From Paenibacillus agricola (lineage in GTDB: Bacteria; Bacillota; Bacilli; Paenibacillales; NBRC-103111): a stretch of 64,000 nt of DNA. Location of the stretch: the NCBI RefSeq assembly GCF_011440305.1, contig NZ_JAAOIW010000012.1, positions 124,001-188,000 on the forward strand. The letters are read 5' to 3'. How positions within the stretch are numbered: position 1 is the first letter of the stretch; each line of letters opens with the position of its first letter. Shown one piece after another: positions 41,334 to 49,736 of this stretch. A program made the position numbers and the translations under genes. Below the pieces are notes generated by a model. That model saw nothing but the letters and a program-made list of their open reading frames with translations. It had not been told where the DNA came from and ran no database searches.

Positions 41334-42048
41334 AATCATAAGAGCGATGAGAGCCTTTGCGAACAGTAAGGGCTTTTTGGCGTATGCCCAGGCTACAGCG
41401 ATGAAGATGGTAACCCACTTATTTAGTGATTCCGGGCGCACCTGGAGGCAAGCTGCAGCAAAGAACAGCCAGGGGAGGCGGATCTATGAAGCGTTACAAA
41501 AAGAGCTGGCAGGTCCACTTGGCGCTGCTGTTATGCATCAAGTTAACCGCAATGCCGAGCTTATTGGATCCATGCCTTTGGATCTTGCCCGAAAGGCTAC
41601 CCAACATATTCTGGAGGAAAGCCTTAAAGGGACAAGATCCAGCAGCATAGCCGAGCAGCTCAAGCTCCTGTTCCCGGATATGTCGAATGCCCAGGCAGCG
41701 CTGATCGCCCGTACCGAAAGCAGCAAAACCTCTACGGCACTTACAGAAGCACGGAGCCTGGGGATGGGCGTGCATTGGTATGTCTGGAAAACTAGCGAGG
41801 ATTCAAGGGTGCGTGATTCGCATGCGCGTATGGATGGTGTGCTGGTTAACTGGAACGATCCACCGAGTCCTGAGCTGCTGGACGGCATGAAGTCATATGG
41901 ACATTACCATTGCGGTGGGATATTCAATTGCCGGTGCTACCCTGAGCCCGTGATCGATCTGGACTTAATAGCGTGGCCAGCTAAGGTGTACAGGAACGGC
42001 AGTATAACGCGAATGACCCGGAAGCAGTTTGAGCAGATTGCAGCGTGA
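41221..42048 (+). CDS. Phage head morphogenesis protein (Mu F / SPP1 gp7-like)
   Basis: A 275-residue minor head protein. The C-terminal domain contains IARTESSKTSTALTEARSLG, TSEDSRVRDSHARMDGVLVN and HYHCGGIFNCRCYPEPV, the cysteine and histidine cluster usual for this family. GGGAGGAGGG precedes ATG 41221, so the long overlap with the portal gene appears genuine. Confidence 0.9.
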   Translation: MASLWAPKRRIEQAYQRSLRSAMQSLANLLAGLNDPSEIIRAMRAFANSKGFLAYAQATAMKMVTHLFSDSGRTWRQAAAKNSQGRRIYEALQKELAGPLGAAVMHQVNRNAELIGSMPLDLARKATQHILEESLKGTRSSSIAEQLKLLFPDMSNAQAALIARTESSKTSTALTEARSLGMGVHWYVWKTSEDSRVRDSHARMDGVLVNWNDPPSPELLDGMKSYGHYHCGGIFNCRCYPEPVIDLDLIAWPAKVYRNGSITRMTRKQFEQIAA

Positions 42049-42061
42049 GGAGGTGAGAAGC

Positions 42062-42220
42062 ATGCTTAAGTTTACCGAAAAAATCGGAGATATTGAACTA
42101 GTTTACGAAGGTGAAACTGTGCAGGATATACTCGATCTGAAACGAGCTTTAAATCCTGATGTACTCATTGCGAAGGGTATGACACCTGAGGCGCTTGCCA
42201 AGATAGCTGCGGATCTATGA
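42062..42220 (+). CDS. Small phage protein (52 residues)
   Basis: MLKFTEKIGDIELVYEGETV onward, with a full GAGGAGGTGA site 5 nt before ATG 42062. It overlaps the DUF2213 gene by ATGA. Function unknown. Confidence 0.65.
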   Translation: MLKFTEKIGDIELVYEGETVQDILDLKRALNPDVLIAKGMTPEALAKIAADL

Positions 42221-43455
42221 GGGCTTATTACGGTTCACGATTCAGCACGAACCAGACAGCCACGCCTGAGGGCTTTTTAGTCTGCCATAACGTGCCTGTA
42301 GCCCGGACGGGGTGGCAGGAATATTTAGGCGAGGAGATTGGCGCTACCGATATGACCGGCAAAGTGGTCAAAGTGTTCCGATCACCTGAGGAAGTGTTTA
42401 GCCCTGCAGCGATCGCCAGCTTTGAAGGCAAGCTACTGACATCGGAGCATCCATCTGAGCTGGTCACACCTCAGAATGCGACCAGGTATTCTAGAGGCGT
42501 TGTAACTAACGTTCGCCAAGGCTCTGGTGGCGATAGCGATATGTTGCTAGCCGATCTGGTTGTGCACGATCAGCAGCTCATTGATGAGATCCAGGCAGGC
42601 AAGCGTGAAGTCAGCTGCGGATACGATTGCACGTATGCAGCAGCCGATGATGGCACCTACCAGCAGCAGCAAATCTGTGGGAACCACGTTGCGGTCGTGA
42701 AAGAAGGCCGAGCTGGTTCCCGCGTATCAATAAAAGATTCTCAAAATGAAAAAGTGAAAGGGGTATCAAGCATGCCGAAAATTGTAAATAAAGTGAGTTT
42801 GCCAGGCAAGCGACCAAGCATGACATCTTTCCTGACAGCCATCGGGTTAAAGCAGTTTGCAACCGATGCTGAGCCAGAAGAAATCATGGATGCTATGAAC
42901 GCCATGGCAGATGAGAATGGCGTAGATCCAGAGGATAAGAAGGAGGCGGCCAAGGATGAAGACCCGATCGCGGCGCTCTCGGCGCAAGTCGCGCAGCTTG
43001 CTGCTGCTTTTGCTGCTTTTTCGGAAGGCGGCGCTCCTGCGCCAGCAGCAGATCCACTCGATGCCGCAATCGCCGAGCTAGAAAAGCCGGCATCTGACAA
43101 CGAAGAGGAGAGCCATACGATACCCGCTGAAAATTTTGACGAAGCCGGCCCGGTATCAAGTCCTGAGGATCGCCCTACACCGGCACTCACTGGTGACACT
43201 GCGTATAAGCTGGCAGCGCTGAAAGCCATGAAGCCTGTACTTGCTGCAATGAAGGATCCAGCTGAACGCAAGCTTGCTGTGGATGCTGCTCTTGCTAGTT
43301 TTGCGGTTAAGCCAGCTAACCCAGGCGCGTATGCTGGCATTAGCAACGGACAACGGAAGCCTACAGGCGATGGTGCGCCGGTTGCGGTAGATCCAACCCA
43401 ACTGGGCAAAGACATCGCCAAGAAACACAATCCCCATTACAAGGAGCGCGTATAA
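42217..43455 (+). CDS. DUF2213 protein, prohead protease/scaffold-like
   Basis: A 412-residue protein. The N-terminal 170 residues are DUF2213 (FLVCHNVPVARTGWQEYLGE, SYGYDC-like REVSCGYDCTYAA, GNHVAVVKEGRAGSRV with the His and Ser expected of a prohead protease). A scaffold-like, acidic and alanine-rich C-terminal half follows, including a likely coiled coil at 245-275. It would mature and template the capsid. Confidence 0.88.
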   Translation: MRAYYGSRFSTNQTATPEGFLVCHNVPVARTGWQEYLGEEIGATDMTGKVVKVFRSPEEVFSPAAIASFEGKLLTSEHPSELVTPQNATRYSRGVVTNVRQGSGGDSDMLLADLVVHDQQLIDEIQAGKREVSCGYDCTYAAADDGTYQQQQICGNHVAVVKEGRAGSRVSIKDSQNEKVKGVSSMPKIVNKVSLPGKRPSMTSFLTAIGLKQFATDAEPEEIMDAMNAMADENGVDPEDKKEAAKDEDPIAALSAQVAQLAAAFAAFSEGGAPAPAADPLDAAIAELEKPASDNEEESHTIPAENFDEAGPVSSPEDRPTPALTGDTAYKLAALKAMKPVLAAMKDPAERKLAVDAALASFAVKPANPGAYAGISNGQRKPTGDGAPVAVDPTQLGKDIAKKHNPHYKERV

Positions 43456-43476
43456 GCGCAGAAAGGGTGAAATCAT

Positions 43477-43995
43477 ATGCCAGGTGGAGTAATCGGTAAA
43501 TCTTTAAATTTTGGGTATCCAGGTAACGTTTCACGTTCAGTCGATGCGATCATCGCCAATCGAATTGTAAATTTAGCAGGTGGCGTTAGCATCAATTTTG
43601 GTGACCCAGTTATCTTGAATGCGGATAACACTTTTTCTAAGTTTGCCGCAACAGGTACGCTGGCCAAATTCGCAGGGGTCGCTGTTCGAGAGGTCAAACA
43701 GAATACGGTCTATGCCAGCAATGCAACGGGATCATACGCTCCGGGAGATCCATGTGACGTACTGGAACGCGGTAGCGTAACTGTAGTCTGCTCTGTTGGA
43801 ACACCTACAGCAGGTGGTGCCGTGTACATCCGCACTACCTTGAATGGGGCAATTCCTTTAGGTGTAGTAGGCGGGTATGAGGCAGCAGCAGATAGCACGA
43901 ACAGCATCTTAATCACGAACATGAAATGGACAACAGGAAAGATTGATTCAAACCTTGTTGCCGAAGTCACAATTCTTGGACGGAATAATCCGTAA
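43477..43995 (+). CDS. Structural cement / decoration protein
   Basis: A 172-residue beta-rich protein (LNFGYPGNVSRSVDAIIANR, then SYAPGDPCDVLERGSVTVVC). The sequence style and position before the capsid match cement proteins in phages with DUF2184 capsids. Strand-rich, no enzymatic motif. Confidence 0.75.
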   Translation: MPGGVIGKSLNFGYPGNVSRSVDAIIANRIVNLAGGVSINFGDPVILNADNTFSKFAATGTLAKFAGVAVREVKQNTVYASNATGSYAPGDPCDVLERGSVTVVCSVGTPTAGGAVYIRTTLNGAIPLGVVGGYEAAADSTNSILITNMKWTTGKIDSNLVAEVTILGRNNP

Positions 43996-44013
43996 GAAGG
44001 AGGTTAACGCATA

Positions 44014-45015
44014 ATGGCAATGCCTAAAGCACCAAAAACTTTTAGCGTACCTGTGAGTCCGATGTTCATGAACGACGCCGCGATTGGAGGCGGGATGGCT
44101 TTCCTAAACGGGGAGCTTGAGAAGCGCGATCCAAGACTACTGGAGCCCTTATCTTCTGTAACATGGCAGCGTGATATCGTTGCTAAAACGGGCGGCGGAT
44201 GGGTTGACTTCACTAGCAACATGTTCGTTGACTACGCCACTACCGGGGGCAATGAGTCCGGAATCATCGGCGGCGAAACTAACGACATCCCGATCATGCA
44301 GGCTAACACCAGCAAAGACCTGTACAAGGTGTTCAACTTTGCTAACATTTTGAAGGTGCCTTTTGTGGACCAGCAGAAGATGCAGACCATCGGTAGAAGT
44401 TTGGACGATATTCTGGACAAGGGTATCCGGCTGAACTATAACAAATCCGTAGATAACATCGTGTATACAGGTGTTGCCAGCATGGGCATTTACGGTTTGA
44501 TCAACAACCCAGCGATTACGGCTGCTACAGTTCCTAATGGCGCAGCAGGTACGGCTACTTGGGCGACTAAGACGCCAGATGAGATCCTGAATGATATTAA
44601 CCAGGCGCTTGTTGCTACGTGGGCCGCATCTGAGTACGATTTGACAGGTATGGGCAACCACATCCTGATTCCACCTGTGCAGTATGCGTATATCGTCTCG
44701 ACGAAAGTCAGCGGCAACGCCGACAAGTCCATTCTTCAATACTTGCTGGATAATAACATCGGGAAGAACCAAGGCGTTGATGTGTTCATCGGACCCTCGA
44801 GATGGTGCACAGCTGCAGGGGCTTCAAGTAAAGATCGTATGATGGTGTACGCAAACAACGAGGATCGGATTAATTTCGATCTGCCTGTAGCACTCAGTCG
44901 CGTTATGACACAGCCGCAGGTTACAGAGATGGCTTATTTGACCGCTTATGCTGCTCAAATCGGACAAGTTAAAGTCCTTTACACGCAATGTGCCGTATAT
45001 AGAGACGGAATCTAA
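44014..45015 (+). CDS. Major capsid protein, DUF2184 family
   Basis: A 333-residue HK97-fold-type capsid protein: FVDQQKMQTIGRSLDDILDK, NKSVDNIVYTGVASMGIYGL and the C-terminal VTEMAYLTAYAAQIGQVKVL. AAGGAGG precedes the ATG. No N-terminal prodomain is obvious. Confidence 0.92.
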   Translation: MAMPKAPKTFSVPVSPMFMNDAAIGGGMAFLNGELEKRDPRLLEPLSSVTWQRDIVAKTGGGWVDFTSNMFVDYATTGGNESGIIGGETNDIPIMQANTSKDLYKVFNFANILKVPFVDQQKMQTIGRSLDDILDKGIRLNYNKSVDNIVYTGVASMGIYGLINNPAITAATVPNGAAGTATWATKTPDEILNDINQALVATWAASEYDLTGMGNHILIPPVQYAYIVSTKVSGNADKSILQYLLDNNIGKNQGVDVFIGPSRWCTAAGASSKDRMMVYANNEDRINFDLPVALSRVMTQPQVTEMAYLTAYAAQIGQVKVLYTQCAVYRDGI

Positions 45016-45036
45016 TCAAGAAGGAGGATAACGACC

Positions 45037-45330
45037 ATGCAAATCTTTTCAAACAGATCCTTTCAATTCGACGATCCCGCGGGTGAACAGCCTCCGGTAA
45101 TCGTCAAAAACGGGGAGTTTGCTGCTGTGCCTGATTGGGTAGCAGACTCAACCATGTTTAAGCTGGCCAGGGCCGACGAAGATATCCGGGTAATTGTTGA
45201 CAGGCAGGATGTAAAGGCTGCTGAGCTCGGCAAGGATAGTGATGCAGCTAAGCTGGAAGCTGAGAAGGCTGCTGACACTTTGGCTAAGAAAGAAGCTGAC
45301 GGTAAGAAGGCAGCAGATGGCAAGGGATAA
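45037..45330 (+). CDS. Hypothetical late protein
   Basis: A 97-residue protein. The first 55 residues look folded (FDDPAGEQPPVIVKNGEFAA); the last 40 are an Ala/Lys/Glu/Asp helix. AAGGAGG precedes it. It sits between capsid and head-tail connector genes. Confidence 0.65.
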   Translation: MQIFSNRSFQFDDPAGEQPPVIVKNGEFAAVPDWVADSTMFKLARADEDIRVIVDRQDVKAAELGKDSDAAKLEAEKAADTLAKKEADGKKAADGKG

Positions 45331-45821
45331 TGCCTATCCCATATAACAGCATAAACAGAATCATCGGGGAAGCTTCCAACATTCGTGTTGGGACTAACCC
45401 CGTTTTTGCGTTGGCGGATTTTTATGAGCAGTACCCGCAATTCGGACCCAACACCGAGGGGGCTTTTCTAGTCCCAGAAGTGATTATGCAAATGTATCTC
45501 GACCTGGCTGATGCTTGCATTAAAGAAGCTCGCTGGCGCAAGTATTGGTTAGTTGCTATGGGCTGGTTTGTTGCACATTTTTTAACGCTATACCTGCAGG
45601 GCACCGCGGATCCAAACAGCGGAGCCGGTGCTGCACTGGCAGCCGGACAAGCGAAGGGGCTTAATACCTCGGAGTCAGTCGGCGATGTGTCCGTTAGCAT
45701 GGACTATAACCAGATCGGGCAAGACCTGGAAGGTTGGGCAGCCTGGAAGCTAACTATCTATGGGCAGCAGCTGGCATCGATCGGCAAGCTCGTCGGCAAA
45801 GGCGGCATGTACATCTATTAA
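45330..45821 (+). CDS. DUF4054 head-tail connector
   Basis: A 163-residue protein: NPVFALADFYEQYPQFGPNT, ADACIKEARWRKYWLVAMGW and the glycine-rich C-terminus are typical of DUF4054, an adaptor of contractile phages. Confidence 0.88.
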   Translation: MPIPYNSINRIIGEASNIRVGTNPVFALADFYEQYPQFGPNTEGAFLVPEVIMQMYLDLADACIKEARWRKYWLVAMGWFVAHFLTLYLQGTADPNSGAGAALAAGQAKGLNTSESVGDVSVSMDYNQIGQDLEGWAAWKLTIYGQQLASIGKLVGKGGMYIY

Positions 45822-45835
45822 GGACGTGAGCAAGC

Positions 45836-46027
45836 ATGCTTTGGCAGAAATGCGGGAATTTCCCTTGTTGTCATATCGGATGTGAACGAGAAGCTGATCT
45901 CATTATTGGGACTAATCTCGAAAATTACACGCATATGTGCTTAGAGCATGCGCCTGGCTACGTTTTAGAAGAAGACCAGGTGTTGTCAAACATCCGCCTC
46001 GTTAAAGGAGATGGGAAAGGTGTTTAA
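45836..46027 (+). CDS. Small cysteine-rich late protein
   Basis: A 63-residue protein with five cysteines (CGNFPCCHIGC near the start and a later HMCLEH), suggesting a zinc site. It overlaps the next gene by 17 nt. Function unknown. Confidence 0.6.
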   Translation: MLWQKCGNFPCCHIGCEREADLIIGTNLENYTHMCLEHAPGYVLEEDQVLSNIRLVKGDGKGV

Positions 46028-46604
46028 AGCTTTTGCAAATGTAACAGGATCCAAGAATTTGACGCCGGAGGTTAAACGGATGCTGGATGACCTGGCTAAG
46101 ACGCAGGTACTTGTCGGCATCCCCGAAGGTGGAGGTAACGAGCGAGGGGCTGAGATCACGAATGCGCAGCTCCTCTATGTCCATACGCATGGCGCCCGTA
46201 AAAAAGAGATGCGCGAAGAGATGAATCCTCAGATCGAAAGTGGTGAGCAGACGTATAGCCAGGCTTACCAGCTGTATATACAAACCCATGGTTCGCCGCT
46301 TTGGCAGTCGCCGCCTAGACCTGTTCTGGAGCCAGCGATCGAGAAGAACAAAGAAGTCATCGGGAAGCAGCTGCAGAAGGTAGCCACTACGGTACTGGAT
46401 GGACAGGATCCGGATCAGGAGCTACAAAAAGCAGGAATGCTTGGGCAGAACATCGCCCGTGCCTGGTTCACGGATCCTGCGAATGGCTGGCCAGCAAATG
46501 CCGAGTCAACGATCGAGGCGAAGGGAAGCGACAGGCCACTGATTGACCAGGGCGAGATGCGCAAAGCCATTACGTACGTCGTGGATAAAGGTGAGATGCA
46601 ATGA
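46011..46604 (+). CDS. Phage virion protein (head-tail joining region)
   Basis: A 197-residue protein (TQVLVGIPEGGGNERGAEIT, WQSPPRPVLEPAIEKNKEVI) resembling HK97 gp10-like neck proteins by position and style. ATG 46011 abuts GGAG; GTG 46020 at better spacing is a plausible true start. Confidence 0.75.
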   Translation: MGKVFKAFANVTGSKNLTPEVKRMLDDLAKTQVLVGIPEGGGNERGAEITNAQLLYVHTHGARKKEMREEMNPQIESGEQTYSQAYQLYIQTHGSPLWQSPPRPVLEPAIEKNKEVIGKQLQKVATTVLDGQDPDQELQKAGMLGQNIARAWFTDPANGWPANAESTIEAKGSDRPLIDQGEMRKAITYVVDKGEMQ

Positions 46605-46960
46605 TCAATGTCGGACGTATTACACTGAGCCGCAATTTTGCACAGCCTAAGGGCTTTACCGTATTCCGGATTACAGGGGAGACCGTAGGCGGTAGATTTA
46701 CCCCTTTTCCAGAAGCTGAGATCAAGATGCAAGGCACCATTACTGTGGCGAGCCCAAAGGATCTGGAGCAAGTCCCCGAAGGCGACCGCGTAACCGGTTC
46801 AATGTGTTTCTACTCCACGCAACAGATTCATGTAACACGACCAGAAGGCATCTCAGATGAGATCGTTTGGCAGGGCGAGCGTTACCGGGTTTCCGCTGTT
46901 GTACCTTGGCAGGATTTCGGGTACTTCAAAGCTTTCGGCGTCCGAATGGCGGGTGATTAG
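46601..46960 (+). CDS. Head-tail connector/stopper-like protein
   Basis: A 119-residue beta-rich protein (QPKGFTVFRITGETVGGRFT, then VWQGERYRVSAVVPWQDFGY). It overlaps the upstream stop by ATGA. Assignment rests on gene order and fold style. Confidence 0.65.
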   Translation: MINVGRITLSRNFAQPKGFTVFRITGETVGGRFTPFPEAEIKMQGTITVASPKDLEQVPEGDRVTGSMCFYSTQQIHVTRPEGISDEIVWQGERYRVSAVVPWQDFGYFKAFGVRMAGD

Positions 46961-47506
46961 ATGGCAGATACGATTTTATCGATGAAGGATATAGAGGATG
47001 TTTTTTGGGACATGTCCACGCGGATGCTTGGACTAAACCCAGCTGCTCCGGCAAACCAGAAACGGGTGCGCGTATCCTGGCCTGAAAAAGGGGCGCCGGC
47101 ATGGAAGCGGGAGGAAAACATCGCTTTTATATCGGTCGAGCCTGACGATGATCCATACACAAGGCAAATGGATGTGGAGTATTCCGAGATCGACGCGGAT
47201 AATGCGAACCGTGCTATGAGCTATACGCGGGTCCACCGTGTGAGCTGGATCTGTTACGGACCCAGTAGCTTTGGAGATACAGATTTGATACGCAGCAGCT
47301 TGTTCAAGCCTGAGTACACTATGGCGTTAGCAGCAGTTAATATGGCTCTTATTACGGACGTGAGCGCCCCACGGCGATCCCCTGAGCTGTTTGGCGGGCA
47401 ATGGTGGGAACGTTCCAATTTCAGCGCAAGGTTTAACGAGAAGGTAATCCGGCAATCCGAGGTACCTTATCTCCAGAGCGCAGATGTGCGAATTATAGAA
47501 GGGTAG
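46961..47506 (+). CDS. Phage neck terminator-like protein
   Basis: A 181-residue protein: NIAFISVEPDDDPYTRQMDV, RVHRVSWICYGPSSFGDTDL and the C-terminal YLQSADVRIIEG are typical of the neck/tail terminator encoded before the sheath in DUF3383 phages. Confidence 0.75.
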   Translation: MADTILSMKDIEDVFWDMSTRMLGLNPAAPANQKRVRVSWPEKGAPAWKREENIAFISVEPDDDPYTRQMDVEYSEIDADNANRAMSYTRVHRVSWICYGPSSFGDTDLIRSSLFKPEYTMALAAVNMALITDVSAPRRSPELFGGQWWERSNFSARFNEKVIRQSEVPYLQSADVRIIEG

Positions 47507-47515
47507 GTGAATGAA

Positions 47516-48622
47516 TTGACACAATCTTTAGATAACATCGTTGACGTAACCGTTACGGTATCACCTCTATCTATTGCAAACAGTGCCTTTAATTTAGGTT
47601 TGATCGTCGGCGACGCTACCGTTATTTCAGCAGCTGACAGGGTTAAGCTTTACAGCAGCACTGAGGCGATGATCGCAGAGGGCTGGGCAGGCACTGAGGA
47701 TGAGTACCTGGCAGCGCAAGTGTATTTCAGCCAAACACCTCGACCGTCCAAAGTGGCGATCGGCAGGTGGGATACAACCGGTTCTGAGACGGCTGCGGCT
47801 GCTGTGACGGCTTGCCGGGTTAAGAATAGCGATTGGTATGCGGTATATGTATGCACAGTGTTGAAAGCCAATATTCTAGCCATTGCTGCCGTTGTAGAGG
47901 CTGCCACCCCTTTATCCGTATACTTCTTCGATACTCAGGACGCCGATGTCCTGACAGCCACGGCAGGTAATGTCCTATTGACGCTTAAAACCGCAACAAG
48001 GCATCGTTCTTGGGGACAGTACAGCACAACGGATCATGCAGCTGTGGCCGCAATGGGTGTTGCAATGGGCTCCAATACAGGGCTTGCTAATTCAGCTTAT
48101 ACTCTAGCTTACAAGACTGAGGTGGGTATCCAGCCCGAAACGCTGACAACCACGCAGTACGACAACATCCTAGGGGCAAATGGCAACGTATATACCAGCT
48201 TTGGTGCTTCCTATAACCTGCTTGTGCAAGGCAAGATGGCGGATGGGATCAGTTTTGATGAGGTCCTTAACTTGGATGTGCTGACCAACGACATCCAGAC
48301 AGCCGTAATTAATGCGCTGCGCAGCGGACCGAAGATCCCGCAAACCGAGGGCGGCGTGAGCTTACTGGTTAGTGCAATCACGGACCCGTGTAACAACGCG
48401 CTGAATAGAGGCGTTATTGGACCAGGAACGTGGAAGGCGGCTCCGATCCTTGGCTTAAAAACGGGAGATACCTTATCAACCGGCTATATGATCCTTGCCG
48501 AATCGACGGCAAGCCAATCGCAAGCTGACCGGGACGCGAGAATCGCACCACCGATTTACGTAGCAATTAAATTAGCCGGTGCGATTGAACACGTCGTAAT
48601 CGGCATCATCGCTAACCGATAG
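47516..48622 (+). CDS. Tail sheath, DUF3383 family
   Basis: A 368-residue contractile sheath protein. IVDVTVTVSPLSIANSAFNL, AAQVYFSQTPRPSKVAIGRW and the C-terminal PPIYVAIKLAGAIEHVVIGI match DUF3383. TTG 47516 follows TAGGTGA at good spacing; GTG 47507 is an alternative. It indicates a myovirus-type tail. Confidence 0.9.
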   Translation: MTQSLDNIVDVTVTVSPLSIANSAFNLGLIVGDATVISAADRVKLYSSTEAMIAEGWAGTEDEYLAAQVYFSQTPRPSKVAIGRWDTTGSETAAAAVTACRVKNSDWYAVYVCTVLKANILAIAAVVEAATPLSVYFFDTQDADVLTATAGNVLLTLKTATRHRSWGQYSTTDHAAVAAMGVAMGSNTGLANSAYTLAYKTEVGIQPETLTTTQYDNILGANGNVYTSFGASYNLLVQGKMADGISFDEVLNLDVLTNDIQTAVINALRSGPKIPQTEGGVSLLVSAITDPCNNALNRGVIGPGTWKAAPILGLKTGDTLSTGYMILAESTASQSQADRDARIAPPIYVAIKLAGAIEHVVIGIIANR

Positions 48623-48632
48623 GAGGAAGAAT

Positions 48633-49073
48633 ATGGGTTACTCTACTTACAGCTTCGGCGATGTCACCACCACTTTTTCCCATCCGTCCGTCGGCTCTTA
48701 CGCTACGGGGGGCGCGGATGGGTTAGGCAGCATCTCGACAACCATGGCCACAGACCGCACAACACATGATACTTCTGCCGACGGTCAGGTTATGGTGTCC
48801 AAAATAAAGGGACGAAGTGGCACCATTGCGATAGCCGTCCAACAAACATCATCTCTTAACGACTGGCTGCTGACCTTGTACAAATATCTAGAGACAGCGC
48901 CGGCATCGGAATATGCACTTACAAGCGTTATCCAGCGTGCCCCAAGCATGGGGGACTTGATTACAGCAACAGGGGTAAGTTTTCAAAAATTACCTGATAA
49001 GCCGTACGGCGCGCAAGGTCAGCAAGTGACGTGGAATTTAATGGCTGCGGACATCCAGCAAGACAACATTTAG
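48633..49073 (+). CDS. Tail tube protein (DUF3277-like)
   Basis: A 146-residue protein: YSFGDVTTTFSHPSVGSYAT, then VSKIKGRSGTIAIAVQQTSS and the C-terminal VTWNLMAADIQQDNI. Sequence and position right after the sheath fit the tube. AGGAGG precedes it. Confidence 0.88.
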   Translation: MGYSTYSFGDVTTTFSHPSVGSYATGGADGLGSISTTMATDRTTHDTSADGQVMVSKIKGRSGTIAIAVQQTSSLNDWLLTLYKYLETAPASEYALTSVIQRAPSMGDLITATGVSFQKLPDKPYGAQGQQVTWNLMAADIQQDNI

Positions 49074-49083
49074 GAGGCAACTT

Positions 49084-49557
49084 ATGCAACCGACGGTTAA
49101 TTTTAAAGATGTAGTAGTCAGTGGGCGCACGTTCCGAGTTAAGAAATTCGGGGCGCGTACTGGCGCTTTTATGGCGATCAAGATTTCCAAATTGCTAGCT
49201 CCTATTGTCAAGCAAATCGATCTCGGCAAGCTTAAGAAGGCTGAGGATGTGGCAGGAGTGGATATTTCTGCATTTAACTTATCTGGCATCATGGAGTCGC
49301 TTGGCAGCTTGTCTGAGGCAGATTTTGACTACCTGCACGATACCTGTCTCAAAGCGGCGGGAGAGATGCTGCCTGTAGGTTTCACACCTGTTCTCAATGC
49401 CAACGGATCCTACGGAGTGATTGGCATAGAAGAGGATACGATGACGGTACTGGCACTTATCGCTCATGTGTTGATGTTCAATGTGAGTGGTTTTTTTCAA
49501 GGCGGCCCCTTGGCTTCTCTAGTCGGGGGTCTGTTGACTACTTCCCCGCAGAGCTAG
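49084..49557 (+). CDS. Tail assembly chaperone, short form (gpG-like)
   Basis: A 157-residue protein between tube and tape measure. A helical core is seen (FGARTGAFMAIKISKLLAPI). Near its end the run of seven T at 49491-49497 is in the phase for -1 slippage. AGGAGG precedes the ATG. Confidence 0.85.
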   Translation: MQPTVNFKDVVVSGRTFRVKKFGARTGAFMAIKISKLLAPIVKQIDLGKLKKAEDVAGVDISAFNLSGIMESLGSLSEADFDYLHDTCLKAAGEMLPVGFTPVLNANGSYGVIGIEEDTMTVLALIAHVLMFNVSGFFQGGPLASLVGGLLTTSPQS

Positions 49558-49736
49558 TTAATGTGGATTCTTTTGTATTCGCGCCGGTGATGGCGGGTTT
49601 TTGGACGCACAGAGACGTTGTGGAGGACGTATACACGCTGGACGATTTGCTGGACGCACATGAAATGCTCCAAGTTAAATACGAGAATGAGTTGCGTGCC
49701 CAGGAGGCTGCGGAGCAAAGGAGGGGTCAACCGTGA
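49497..49736 (+). CDS. -1 frameshift extension of tail chaperone (gpGT-like)
   Basis: The zero frame reads GGT TTT TTT CAA, giving slippery heptamer T TTT TTT at 49491-49497. The -1 frame is open from 49497 to TGA 49734-49736 and has no start of its own, yet reads protein-like (VYTLDDLLDAHEMLQVKYEN). A fusion of 138 residues from the first frame plus 79 gives 217 residues. This is the lambda G/GT arrangement. Confidence 0.8.
   Translation, partial: SRRPLGFSSRGSVDYFPAELVNVDSFVFAPVMAGFWTHRDVVEDVYTLDDLLDAHEMLQVKYENELRAQEAAEQRRGQP

Noticed and set aside
42741-43430. 229-residue leftward frame within the DUF2213 gene
   Set aside because: Ser/Ala-rich mirror of the Ala/Glu-rich scaffold region, without a ribosome binding site.
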